Origin: Chytridium lagenaria
Lineage: Eukaryota > Chytridiomycota > Chytridiomycetes > Chytridiales > Chytridiaceae
DNA: 44,144 bases
Assembly (NCBI GenBank): GCA_025449115.1
Contig: JAHLKC010000211.1
Span: 1 to 44,144, forward strand
Reading direction: 5' to 3'
A program made the position numbers and the translations under genes. How positions within the stretch are numbered: position 1 is the first letter of the stretch; the number at the start of each line of letters is the position of its first letter. A model generated the notes under the pieces. That model was not told the DNA's origin. It saw only the letters and a list, made by a program, of their open reading frames with translations, and searched no databases. Below are positions 1-10,051 of this stretch, piece after piece.

Positions 1-832
1 TATCGGAATCTGAGTCAGGACGCCACGGATCAGAATCAACGAAGTTTGACTAAGGCTAGACCAAGCTCTGTCGTAGTCCAGGGCAATGCTTCAGATTATG
101 AGAAATACGACTTCCTCTACATGCAATCGTCAGAATACCTTTCCTCATCACATGATGTCGCTAAGATGGAGTCGACCAAGGATATTAGGCGCACGCTCAC
201 TGCGTCACCTCTAAAGTCGAAGGCTATGTTGAAGAGTCATAACAATACGGACATGCGTTTCTTCAGCAAATATTCAACGCTTGGACGACTCGAAGCCACA
301 ACTATTTGACGACGCTGCTGAGCCATCAGCATCAGTCGCCAAGCTTCATCTCAAAAAAGAACGGTACCAAAAGTCGGAGGTGTTCGACCATCGGAGTTGA
401 ACGTCTCCAAGATGGTTCCACCAACCGAAGCAGTCAATGCTCTTGTCAGAGATCAAGTGCACATCAACAGGAGGCATACGTCTTCCGGGGACTTTACCGT
501 TAATGCCCAAAGTCGAGTCGAAGTGAAGCTAAGATCGAGCCACCTCACCCAAACGAGTGGCCATCCAGCTCGGCTATTCACCAACCATCATCAACGCACC
601 TTTTCGAAAAGCCAGGTCAAAGCACGGGGCATCTCAATGTCAATATGATTTTGGAACAGAGGGATAGATCACTTGGACGTTCCCCTTCACACACAACGGC
701 ATACCAGATGATGTGATGAAAACGCTAAAGGATGATTTCTTGTACATGAGCTCGGAGGAGTATTTGAGAGGAAGCTCAGATAAAATGGTTGAGCAACTCT
801 TACAAAAGTTTATGTGTGATCCCTTACGATAA
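1..832 (+). CDS. Tandem-family copy A (twin DFxYM motif protein), 5' partial
   Basis: I do not recognise this family. The reading frame is open from the left window edge, so the 5' end is missing. At about 106-140 it encodes Y-D-F-L-Y-M-Q-S-S-E-Y, which recurs almost unchanged in copies B and D. A central box R-P-S-E followed by P-P-T-E-A-V-N-A-L lies at about 385-440 in the same frame, beyond in-frame stops at 307 and 319. A second motif, D-D-F-L-Y-M-S-S-E-E-Y, is at about 733-765 in another frame and ends at a stop at 830-832. The order motif, P-box, motif is the same as in copy D. The frame changes may be introns (candidate AG acceptors lie between about 315 and 335), indel errors or decay; I cannot decide. 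The composition is Ser-rich and probably disordered, with no catalytic signature. Confidence 0.5.
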
Positions 833-1373
833 ATAAAATGCAAAATTAGCTATTAATAAATATCCCTTTCCCGCCCAGCTGGTTTGGAGTAAAAAGCAGC
901 AGCTGATCCTAACGACGTTCTTTTCGGCTTCATTTGAACGGTGAGGTGGTTGCCATTTCCTAAAATGGTCATGGACCGCCAACACTCGGCGCGTTTTACT
1001 GACTGCGGATCGAAAGTTTCCGTAGATCATGGCACTTCGGTCGATAAGCGTTTTCGGTTGGCGGGATGATCCTTTGTAAATTTGAAACGTATGGCCTCCT
1101 TCAATTTAGATCGCCAAAAAATTAACGCCTCATTGGATTTTACCGACCGCGGTCCTTGAACTGGAGAAAGACCCCAACAGGGTCCTTAAACGCATCGCAC
1201 GCCCTCATGATTCCAGAAAATGACTATCGTCAATTCCAAATGGCGGCAAAAAATGGATGTTATATGGAAAAGGTTGATTTTAGTAATAAGGAAAAGTTGG
1301 TATTTAAAGACTCCCCCCACGAATGAGAAGAGCATTCATGCTTGCAACTGCTTCCTTGATCCCTGAAGACATC
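833..1373. other. Intergenic spacer between copies A and C
   Basis: No gene is supported here. There are only short shadow frames without family motifs, and the stretch before copy C is moderately AT-rich. Confidence 0.5.
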
Positions 1374-2488
1374 ATGGCCGAAAAGCCAATCTCTGGAGGG
1401 ACGTTTAATCGTTTGTCATCAAAGTCAAGAAAGTATTTCGCAGACACTCAATATCCGGTGTGGAGCCAACGCATTGCCGCACATCGCCATCCTCAATCCT
1501 TTTTAAAAATAGCATCACCGTTCGACGTTTCCCCCGTCTCCTGTACTCCCTCTCAAGCGTTCCCCGTTCAGCAGGGCATTTGGATACGGAGAGGCACTTG
1601 GAATTCAGCGATAATTTAGGCGACAACCATAGCCTAACTGCAGTAACATATCTGACTCCACCCCTGCACAAACCAAGCTATGATAAGCCTCGACCATCCC
1701 GCATCGGAGCATCATCAGTGACCACAACTGGCTGCAACTCTCTTCACGTCACTCACGACCTTCTCTTTATTCGGACTCAGAACCCTCACGATCTTAACCT
1801 TTCTCGCACACTCGAACATTCAAAGTCAAGCAGCTTTATGCCTCGGCCTACCGAAAGCAACGAGCTCTCACCTGAAAATCAGATCTTCAAACTCCTTTGC
1901 GGCTGATGGTGAAGCGTCTGCCATTTCGAATCCACGACGTTAATTCACGGTAACTTACACTCAAAATCCTCTGACGCCCGCCTCATCTCCAAGAAATTGC
2001 CTTTGATGGATGCTGTCAACGCTCTAGCTGCCGAGAGAACCTGGAAGCTAGCCTCAAGCGGTGATTTCATCAGTTCCAGGATGCCATCTTTGACCGATAG
2101 CATCACCGAGAGGAGCATATTAGGCCCCAACGACCTGCAAAACTTGAAGACATCCCCACTTTCTCCATATGCAGCCATCAACATGCTAATAGACGAGAGA
2201 AGGCTATTTGAGTCAGAAGACATCAAAAACTCTAGCGATTTGGCCAACAATTTTTCTGGTCAACGACCCCGAGTCGCTTCTGGAACTCCAAACCATGGAT
2301 ACCAGTTTGTTGCTCAGAGGCGGCTGGCGAAGTCGGCGGGTATCAAATTGCCGACCCCTTTGATCAATGTAGTCATCACAACACCTGATGAATTGGTGTC
2401 TTCATTGTGTGATGATTTTATGTTCATGAACACGGATGAGTACAGACGTCAGAACTCATCTGCAATTCTAGCGAAGGGAGGCCCTTAG
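1374..2488 (+). CDS. Tandem-family copy C (twin DFxYM motif protein), diverged
   Basis: The start at 1374 is chosen because M-A-E-K-P followed by F-x-R and a basic stretch ending in Y-F matches the N-terminus of copy D (M-T-E-K-P, F-A-R, K-K-T-F). The first motif survives only as a weak D-L-L-F-I-R-T-Q match near 1755. The second half is clear. From 1997 one frame encodes P-L-M-D-A-V-N-A-L and then a second similar box, P-Y-A-A-I-N-M-L, so the central element is duplicated in this copy. It ends with D-D-F-M-F-M-N-T-D-E-Y and a stop at 2486-2488. Stops at 1904-1912 and a frame change after about 1457 separate the N-terminal part. Either introns or decay could explain this. Function is unknown. 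Confidence 0.45.
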
Positions 2489-3119
2489 CCTTTTTTGTTT
2501 CTCCAATGTCATTATATGTCGTTACGCGTTGGATATCAACATCTAGTCAATATATTGTTGCCCAATACAAGCTCTTTTAATGCGGTTTCTCGACAAAATC
2601 TTGATAGAACAGTATTGCAGACGTCGACGACGTCGTACTCCTCATGCGTGACTAAGACGACGCTATCGGGTGACTGAAGGTAAATAATTTGCAATTATAC
2701 TGCCAAAAGGATCTCAAAACACCACGTCGCAAATGAACAGGACAAAAAAGGTACCAATATCGTCGAACCCAAGCTGACCACATTTTAAGCTCTTGGGTTT
2801 TAGAGTTTTAGACGGCAGCTGTGGCACCCTTCAAAGAAGATCCACCGTCCAACCATGATACGAAGAAACAGCGTTAAATGATGTCTAATGATCGCCCTCA
2901 GATTTATGAAACTTGCTGTAAAATCTTTTTAATCTTTTTATATTTTCGGTGTAATTTACCATTAAAAGAATTGTTATTATACAAATCGTTATTAGTCGTT
3001 AGGACCTCTCAACCTCACATAAATTGATGGCCTATGTCTGACTGAAATAAAAATAAAACATCGCGCTCGTCACCTACTTCAGCAGACAAAAACTAGCCAT
3101 GATCAAGTCATACCTTGAT
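2489..3119. other. Intergenic spacer between copies C and B
   Basis: AT-rich, with poly-T and TTTTTAATC-like stretches around 2925-2990. No coding signal is supported. Confidence 0.5.
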
Positions 3120-3428
3120 TTAGAAAGGCGCCGAATTGCCGCGGTCTTGGTCATCCCCCAATGAAATCTCGTCATAGAGAATGTTCGAGGCATCTCGTAT
3201 GTATTTCGGTGTTGCGCCCCCGGGTTTGAGGAGTGGAAAGAAGGTTGTAAGTACAAAAATAGAATCCCAATCAGTTCTTGTAAGGAAACAACATTGTTTT
3301 TGGATATCTTTCCTCAGAATCTTGAACGTAATAGTACCACACAGGTGGATTCTCAATACTTGTTTTTGGTAAACGCTCTCGACTCCTTTACAGCAGAACC
3401 AGGGGACCTTTTTTTTGGCCAAGAGCAA
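3120..3428 (-). pseudogene. Coding-like fragment on the minus strand, unclassified
   Basis: The minus strand has two short stretches that look like real protein but lie in different frames. Roughly 3270-3360 reads E-N-P-P-V-W-Y-Y-Y-V-Q-D-S-E-E-R-Y-P-K. Roughly 3120-3240 reads L-L-K-P-G-G-A-T-P-K-Y-I-R-D-A-S-N and then D-E-I-S-L-G-D-D-Q-D. I cannot assign a family. No convincing start or splice pair joins them, and the fragment abuts the start of copy B. It may be a gene relic, a last exon or chance. Confidence 0.2.
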
Positions 3429-4853
3429 TGATAATCAAAGACGGCATTTCTCGAACCTCACATCTTGATCAGTTTGTTTCGCAGGTGAAGAATGCTTTTC
3501 GACGTAAAAGCAAAGACCCGCATTCCCTGGCTTCATCTCAAACCCCATCCGCCGTCATCCAAATCGATGGTTGCAGCTCACCATCCGAATCAAGCTCAAC
3601 GTTTGCTCCAATTTCGAGGGAGAACACATTTGGACCGACATACGGAACATCGAAAGCCCTACACCCTGGAAGGAACGTAGACCACTCATCACTCGAGAAA
3701 TCTACAGATTCCACGATAAAAGAAGGTGGTCCTCGCAGAAGACTGCAGGAACAAGTTTCTCGTGAAAGCTCTTCAGGTCGGGGAGCAGGCGGATCATCTA
3801 GAGAATTCGTTCCACACTATAAACCTGAGCAAGACGTCTCTTCGGGTCCCTGGGTAGCCAATGATCAAGTGGAAGCATTGAAGTTGGACTTTTCGTACAT
3901 GCAGTCGGAGGAGTACATAAGGTCTTCACACAATATTGCCAGAATGGAGAGTTCAGAGGCAATGGCCATGAGACATAATGGGCTAAAATCTCCCATATCC
4001 TCAGTCTTCGAGGACGGGTACGCGCCACAGTCCTCAACGGTAAGCAAGATCAACGCATCAGACTCGCAGAGAAGCGCCGCGTCAAAGCCGCGGCCGGCAA
4101 AGATGAGCCACGAGTCGATCCCACCCAACGGAGGCAATCTGATCCGTTCGGCAAAGTCGTACGTGATGGAAAGTCCGGAGCCGAGGACGAGCGGGATGAC
4201 CAGATCTACGAGGTCATACGTAGTCGAGGAGATGAGAATATCCGAGACCGAGCACTTGCGTCATCTGAAGAAGGACCTGCATACTACTTCATAAGCCTTC
4301 GGAGGTGCAATTCCACACTCGGATGATCGCACCTATAGATGCCATGAGTGCTATCCTCGACAATAGTGGCTCCTTGGGATCCCGAAGCACTGTTCGCTTC
4401 TCCATGAGTGATGTCGACACCATGTCACGTTCAAAGAATATTGGCGACGTCCCCTGCGCGTCCAAGCAGACGAAGGAGACACCCTCGATAATCAAGAACA
4501 GGCGGATAACCTGCGACAATTCAGACATCACTTCATTGAGGGAGCAATACCTTAAAGCTTCCGCCTTGTACTCATCATCCAAGGAAGACGTCCTCGCCAG
4601 TACACCGCATAATGAGTTCAAGCAGATGAGGGAGGTCGGCAATAGCAGCAATACGCCACCGTCACCGACTCCCGCGCAACGTTCCCATAGGATGAGTGAT
4701 ACCGGAGGTATTCTCTCATTCAGAGAAAGACATAATCAACCTCCTGCACCGGCCTCGCTTCAGGCTGATGTTCTTTCCATCGTTCGTGGCGAATTCATGT
4801 ACATGGAGACGGAGGAGTACAAGAAGAGTACCGACTCCTTTAGCAGAAGATGA
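3428..4853 (+). CDS. Tandem-family copy B (twin DFxYM motif protein)
   Basis: The most complete upstream copy. Residues about 10-30 hold F-V-S-Q-V-K-N-A-F-R-R-K-S-K, a basic amphipathic segment shared with copy D. A long Ser/Pro-rich stretch follows. Motif 1 (L-D-F-S-Y-M-Q-S-E-E-Y-I) is at about 3883-3920. The first frame stops at 4294. The next frame carries K-P-S-E, then P-I-D-A-M near 4330, and ends with G-E-F-M-Y-M-E-T-E-E-Y at about 4789-4822 and a stop at 4853. An intron 4159-4270 (donor GTACGT, acceptor CTGAAG) would join the frames and is my preferred model; a one-base error is the alternative. The product would be about 440 residues, basic and low in hydrophobic residues, with no signal peptide. 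Function is unknown. Confidence 0.6.
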
Positions 4854-5310
4854 TCCATGGTATTGTTGAATTTGAGATGCCCGTTATGCTGGTTTTGCTG
4901 TGGGGTGCGGCTATCTAAATAATTCTTGTAATTCGTGAAAACTCCCCGGCCATTCACTGAGGGTCGAATAAACTGAAATCATGTTTGATCCGTATTCCGA
5001 TCCGAGCCACGCTTATAACATAGATTGTGATAGCGACTCATTGGCAAATGAATGGAAGCTCCGGATGGAACACCATGAATCGACTCACGTCCATTGTCCG
5101 AGGAACCAATCTTCAGACTGCCCAACCGCCTAATTTCTCGAACTAATCCCAAAGGCGCGATTTGTGCGAGAGCTAAATCTGGAAGCTAATCATACCTGGT
5201 CCGTAGCATGTGAAGGATCATAGGGAAAGGTGATTTAGAGGGGGTTTGATTCCATGCATAGCTCATCAGTTAAGCTTTAACTTCGCCGATACTCCAAAGC
5301 CTTTGATGAA
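4854..5310. other. Intergenic spacer between copies B and D
   Basis: No gene signal. Frames are short and unrelated to the flanking family. Confidence 0.5.
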
Positions 5311-6309
5311 ATGACGGAGAAACCGTCAAAGTCACCATTTGCGCGATTTGTCACTAAACTAAAGAAGACGTTCCATGGTAAACCAACACATGACGGCGAT
5401 GAGCCTACGACATCGCCAAAGACTGACGACAATGAAGCCGAAGAAATCCCGATTCTCAAAACATAGACTCTCACCCTAAGGCCTCTACTATCATGGCTCT
5501 CTCACCACTTGAGTCAAACACCACAGAGATGCCTCGAAAGCATACTCGCAAAACCCACTCAGCGTCTTTTGCTCGAGACACTCTTCCGTCGGAAGACGCA
5601 AAGCCCGATCGGCATTCTGTAGGGGCAGCCTCAGAGTATTCAGACTATGTGAAATATGACTTTTTATACATGCAATCGGATGAGTATTTAAAGCTCGTAC
5701 CTGGAGCAAAGGATCATCCAAGGCGACCATCTATTGCAGTCTCCGAGGATGGAATGACCATGACTAGACCCTACCGCAATCACCTTCTGGATTCACCAGC
5801 AGCCTCCAGCGCTATTATTCAGCTAAAGGAAAGCACGAGATCAAGATGTGGTAGCACGCACATGAATTCACGGCCCTCAGAACCAACACTCTTCCACACA
5901 AAAACAGTTCATCCCATGGAAGCCGTCAACATTCTCAAAGATGAGATCATTCGAGTTGGAGTGGCTCGCGATAACTCTGAGGAGTTACTCCAGCTGGGAT
6001 GCGTTGATCAGACTACATCAAGGACATTTACATCTGTCAGGCGTCCTTCTTTCACGACCGACAACAGCTCATCAAATTACCTGGCGACTAGCCATAACCA
6101 TCATCAAGTTCGACGACGTCATAGTGAGCTGCTGGACCCCAAAAAATGAGAAGACCTGAGAGGGACAAGTCGAGAGGCCCCTCTGTCGGAGCTTCACCTG
6201 TGCATACACCCGAGGCAGCGTCCACGAGAATATCATGAAGGCGATGCAGGATGAGTTTACGTACATGAAGAACGGCAGACTACAGGAAGAGTGTTCCAGC
6301 ATGGAATAA
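5311..6309 (+). CDS. Tandem-family copy D (twin DFxYM motif protein)
   Basis: This copy defines the family layout. The start at 5311 gives M-T-E-K-P-S-K and a basic segment (F-V-T-K-L-K-K-T-F). A good intron follows at 5378-5466: donor GTAAAC, branch-like CTGAC near 5424, acceptor CATAG. It joins in phase to a frame running to 6149 without a break. That frame holds motif 1 (Y-D-F-L-Y-M-Q-S-D-E-Y) near 5655-5690 and the box R-P-S-E to H-P-M-E-A-V-N-I-L near 5875-5935. A second intron, about 6124-6214 (donor GTGAGC), would lead to the C-terminal motif Q-D-E-F-T-Y-M-K and the stop at 6307-6309. The last motif lacks the final E-Y. The product is about 270 residues and Ser-rich, of unknown role. 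Confidence 0.6.
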
Positions 6310-6757
6310 TGCATACCGGTGTTTATTAGAATAAATATACCCCACATAAACAATTGTCAGAGAAAAAAGCAAATAGGGAAGAATGTCACTCGAGTGAAGC
6401 AGTGCCGGACACATGCATCTCTTTGGGCGACAGCAAACGGATGCTTGCCCATAGCACTTGAGGATACATGTCACGCAGCATCCTTTAAACCATCGCTGAG
6501 ATGTGCCTCATCTTCGTCTAGATCAGGAAAAGGTGAATCATCCATCTTTATACGGTTTTTTTAATCCACCCCAAACGAAGAAGCAGGACGCCATACGAAA
6601 CGTCGATCCATCCAGCAGAGTCCACAACACACCTGATGACCAAAAGATCAAGCAATCCTCTTCCAGCAAAAACTCCCCATCTCTTTCAAAACCATACTCC
6701 AGCCAATGCCTTCTCCAGAGAGTATTCGCCTTCGAAAGCCTCGAGTGGAATGGTACA
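6310..6757. other. Spacer upstream of PPR-like gene
   Basis: Probably 3' flank of copy D and 5' flank of the PPR-like gene. A frame open from 6503 runs into that gene but its N-terminal part has no recognisable content, so the true start may lie anywhere up to 6758. Confidence 0.35.
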
Positions 6758-8653
6758 ATGACCCGCATATACTCGGCTAGAAGGGTGACGGCGCTATTGA
6801 ATAGCGACGAAGACGAGGATTATGTCCTTAATTTGGTTGAAAGGCATACGGGATCATCCAATGAGGTCGTATATGGAGCGTTAATTGGAGGCCTGGTCAA
6901 ACGCAAGCTGTACACGAAAGCCCTAGAAGTATTCAAGGAGGTGGGTGCATGCATCTGCAAGGTTGTTAAAGCTTATTTCTGACCATACCTGCAGGCAAAG
7001 AGAAAGCGTCTCAATATTTCTCACCGGACATTTACAGCTCTATTCAGAGCAAATGCCAAGCTCGCAGCACTAAACCCGGCGATTCCGACCAAGTCCGTTC
7101 TCGATTTACTGACCTTCTTTCCCTATGGTCCAAGATCGACTCTTCATCCAGAAACCTTTTCCACGTCAACGCAATCATGCGGCATGTGGAGATATGGTGA
7201 ATGCAGGAGGCATCGAGGCTGGTCTAGAACTGCTGGCTTTAATATCCCCTTCTTGCAAAAAAGCTAGGAAGGAGGTGTAAAACTTCCCAAACTACTTGAT
7301 ATTAAGGACATACCTTCGGCTGCCACGTTTGCTCTTCCTGATGACCACAACATTGTTCCGGATGCATTAACATTTACTGCTGCATTGATGCTTTGCGCAA
7401 AGCAAGGAGGATGGGATGGATTTGAAGCAGCCAAATTCATATGGGAGAACGAGGTCGTCAGCAAAAGTATTAAGATGGATGGACAACTCGTAACGCGATG
7501 TTGCTCTGTGTGAGCGGTCCAACACGGAAGAAAGCCTTCAACTCGGTGCGAATCTGGCACAAAAGTATTTTTTGCCGAGAGACGATATCAAAAACGGCAA
7601 ATCTCGCCCACGACACCTGAATTGGAGCTTGCTGAGCAGTCTTGCGATGTTATTCTCAAGTTGGCGTGTAAACTGCGGGACTGGGACCTTGGGTTTCATG
7701 TATCAACACATCGCAAAGAAATGAGCTTCGTATGGACCTTTTCGCTACTTTGAACGCGGTCACCATTTTGGTGAAAATGGGTCGGTATGAGGGCATGGAA
7801 GCTGCTGGACAAGAAAACTGCGAGGTCGCCCAGTGATGTTGCTCGTATCGCTTTACGATTGAAGATCTGTTCCAACGCTATTTTGGATCTGAAGGAGAAC
7901 TCTAGCAAGGAAGCTCTAAAGTCAACTGAAATGAGGGCTCAGGTGCCGTGACGAAAGATTTTACCATCTGGTTTGATCGCGCTGTTGCTAGTTTTGATGA
8001 TCAAGTCATCAAGCACCTTCAAGATACCCGGTTTGAGTCACTCAAGGCCGACATCGAAGTCTCTCTCCTTTCCCAATATTCCCGAATACTCAAGACATCT
8101 TTCAACTTCAAACCCAGCACATCTGTCTCCCCTGACTCTCCCTACTTTCAAGCTGCAAGCGTCTTTTCATCCATCGGATCTCACGCCATGACAGGAACCT
8201 GGAAATTCTTTTGACATTCATTTCCCAAAGACACTAACACGTCGGGAACTCCAAGAATTTCCGACGACGCTGTTGCGGTCGCTGTGAAAAGGAGATTGGA
8301 AGTCACGTCGTTGATGGAGATGGTTGCCTGGGATTTCATTTCGCGGATGGATAAAGATTTTGATTCGAAAAAATGGGAAGGGAGAGGGCGTGCGAGGGGG
8401 TGTTCGACAGAAGATTGTGGTTTGAGGTCGAATCTTGTGGCTTTTGAGGAGAAGTGGGCATTTCTTAAGCACCTTGAAACCAAATGGGAATGCGTTGTTG
8501 GAGGAGCAGGTGGATATGGCGGTAGAACCATCGCCTACAGCGATATCTCAGCCGGTGAAAAGGTTGAAAGACTTGGAGATGTCAGAAGAGGGGTTCAAGG
8601 TGGAGCGACGCGCTCCAGTAAAGCGTAGTAATAGTCGCCGCAACGCAGAATAA
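6758..8653 (+). CDS. Pentatricopeptide-repeat-like protein 1, frame-broken
   Basis: The first exon encodes V-V-Y-G-A-L-I-G-G-L-V-K-R-K-L-Y-T-K-A-L-E-V-F, a PPR-type helical hairpin. A GT-AG intron starts near 6942 (GTGGGT), and the next exon continues with K-R-K-R-L-N-I-S-H-R-T-F-T-A-L-F. PPR proteins bind organellar RNA, so a mitochondrial role is expected. Downstream, coding-quality protein continues to a C-terminus ending N-S-R-R-N-A-E at 8653, but the frame switches at least six times (for example near 7115, 7190, 7515, 7600, 7725 and 7800). That is far denser than in the neighbours. It could be a decaying gene, missed introns or read errors. The start is uncertain: an overlapping frame offers an ATG near 6706. 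Confidence 0.5.
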
Positions 8654-8701
8654 ACAACTTTAATAATATAGTAAAAAAAATTCCTCAAAAAGTGAAAAGG
8701 C

Positions 8702-9963
8702 ATGTTTAGTGCTTGTTTAAAGTGTCATCAGCGATGGGCGGGTTCCCCCAACACCATATTCAGCAAATCAAATGGCATCAGATCTCTCAGTGATACATCG
8801 CTTCCATCCATCTCCATCCTCCCCACCGAACAGCGCATCTCCGTTCGTCCCATGAAACGTCGCAATGTCCTCCCCTCAAGAATCGAGCCCACAGTCGAAA
8901 TGCTGCATGACGCCCTCAATGAAAAAGCATACGGCAAAGCCTGGTTCATCTACAAACGATTACATTCTATTACAAGCGGTCAAATGGTGGATGGAGTCAA
9001 CGCAGAGACGATTGAAAAGCAGATTGCTCAACAAAGAGCAAGGTTGCATGCAAACGATCATACTCGGATGCTGGGGATCATGGTTCGACATAATATCCCT
9101 GCGTTGGCTGTGAGACATGCTACGTTGGTTTGGAGGAATATGGTGGATGCAGGACATGTTTTGGATGTGAGGGATATGAATAGTATCATGTTTTGTCATC
9201 TTCGGAATGAGGATACAAGGAGAGTTGTGGAGACGTTTCAAACGCTTACTTTGGCGTCAAGACCGGTTGTTCCTGATGTAAAGTCTTATCACATTCTTTT
9301 GGCGGCTTACGCTCGAGCGGGGCTTGTGAAAGAGACGGTGGAGGTGTGGGAGCTCATGAAGAAGAGCATGCCGGGGTCTGAACGGGATCCTGAATGCTAC
9401 GTTCTGTTGGTTGAGGCCCATGCAAGGGCAAAGAACGTGGACGGTGTATGGGACGCTTTCAACATGTACAATTCTGTCACAAGAGGAAAGTTCCACCGAC
9501 AGCTTTACGACTTTATTGTTCTGGGTATTGGTCTTTCAGGGAATCGTCTCGCAGCTTTCAACTTGATGGAAAGTTATCGAGGACAGTGGGGTTCAAGAAC
9601 GCTTGATACAGCCATCAAGATCTTTGAAGCATCAGGGGACCTTCAACGAGCTCGAGACACATGGGCCAAGGCCACCGCGTTTGGGGTGGGTGCCAAGAAA
9701 AAGCCACTACCGCCAACGTTTTTATCCATGATGAGGTTGGTGGCGCGAGAAGGAGATTTGAGACTTTTGTTGACGCTTCATGAGGAGTATGGGAAAACGT
9801 ATCCACCGAGTGTGGAGGAGAGAAGTATTGTGGTGGAAGCTTTGTTGGAGGGTGGACGACGTGGTGAGGCTGTGGAGGTGTTTGATGAGATGCTTCGAAA
9901 GGGTTAATTCCGAAAGAAGAGCTCGTGAATCTTGTCAGCGCGGCCCGTTTTCCTTCTCAATAA
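8702..9963 (+). CDS. Pentatricopeptide-repeat protein 2, probably mitochondrial
   Basis: An intronless frame of about 400 residues. The N-terminus is Arg/Ser-rich and looks like a mitochondrial presequence. PPR-type hairpins follow: Y-H-I-L-L-A-A-Y-A-R-A-G-L-V near residue 200, C-Y-V-L-L-V-E-A-H-A-R near 240, and V-V-E-A-L-L-E-G-G-R-R-G-E-A-V-E-V-F at the C-terminus. The frame stops at 9907 inside a GGG run, yet the next frame continues with L-I-P-K-E-E-L-V-N-L-V-S-A to a stop at 9961-9963, which is how PPR repeats usually read. One lost G at 9901-9903 would restore the natural end. It starts only 48 bp after PPR protein 1. The expected role is mitochondrial RNA processing or translation; no specific orthologue is named. 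Confidence 0.75.
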
Positions 9964-10051
9964 AACCCAATGTTCATGCTGTCTCCAGAAAAGAGTGGTA
10001 TTCCAGAAATCAAATTCTGTGACAAGGGGGTTTCACCATGAGCAGCTCTAC

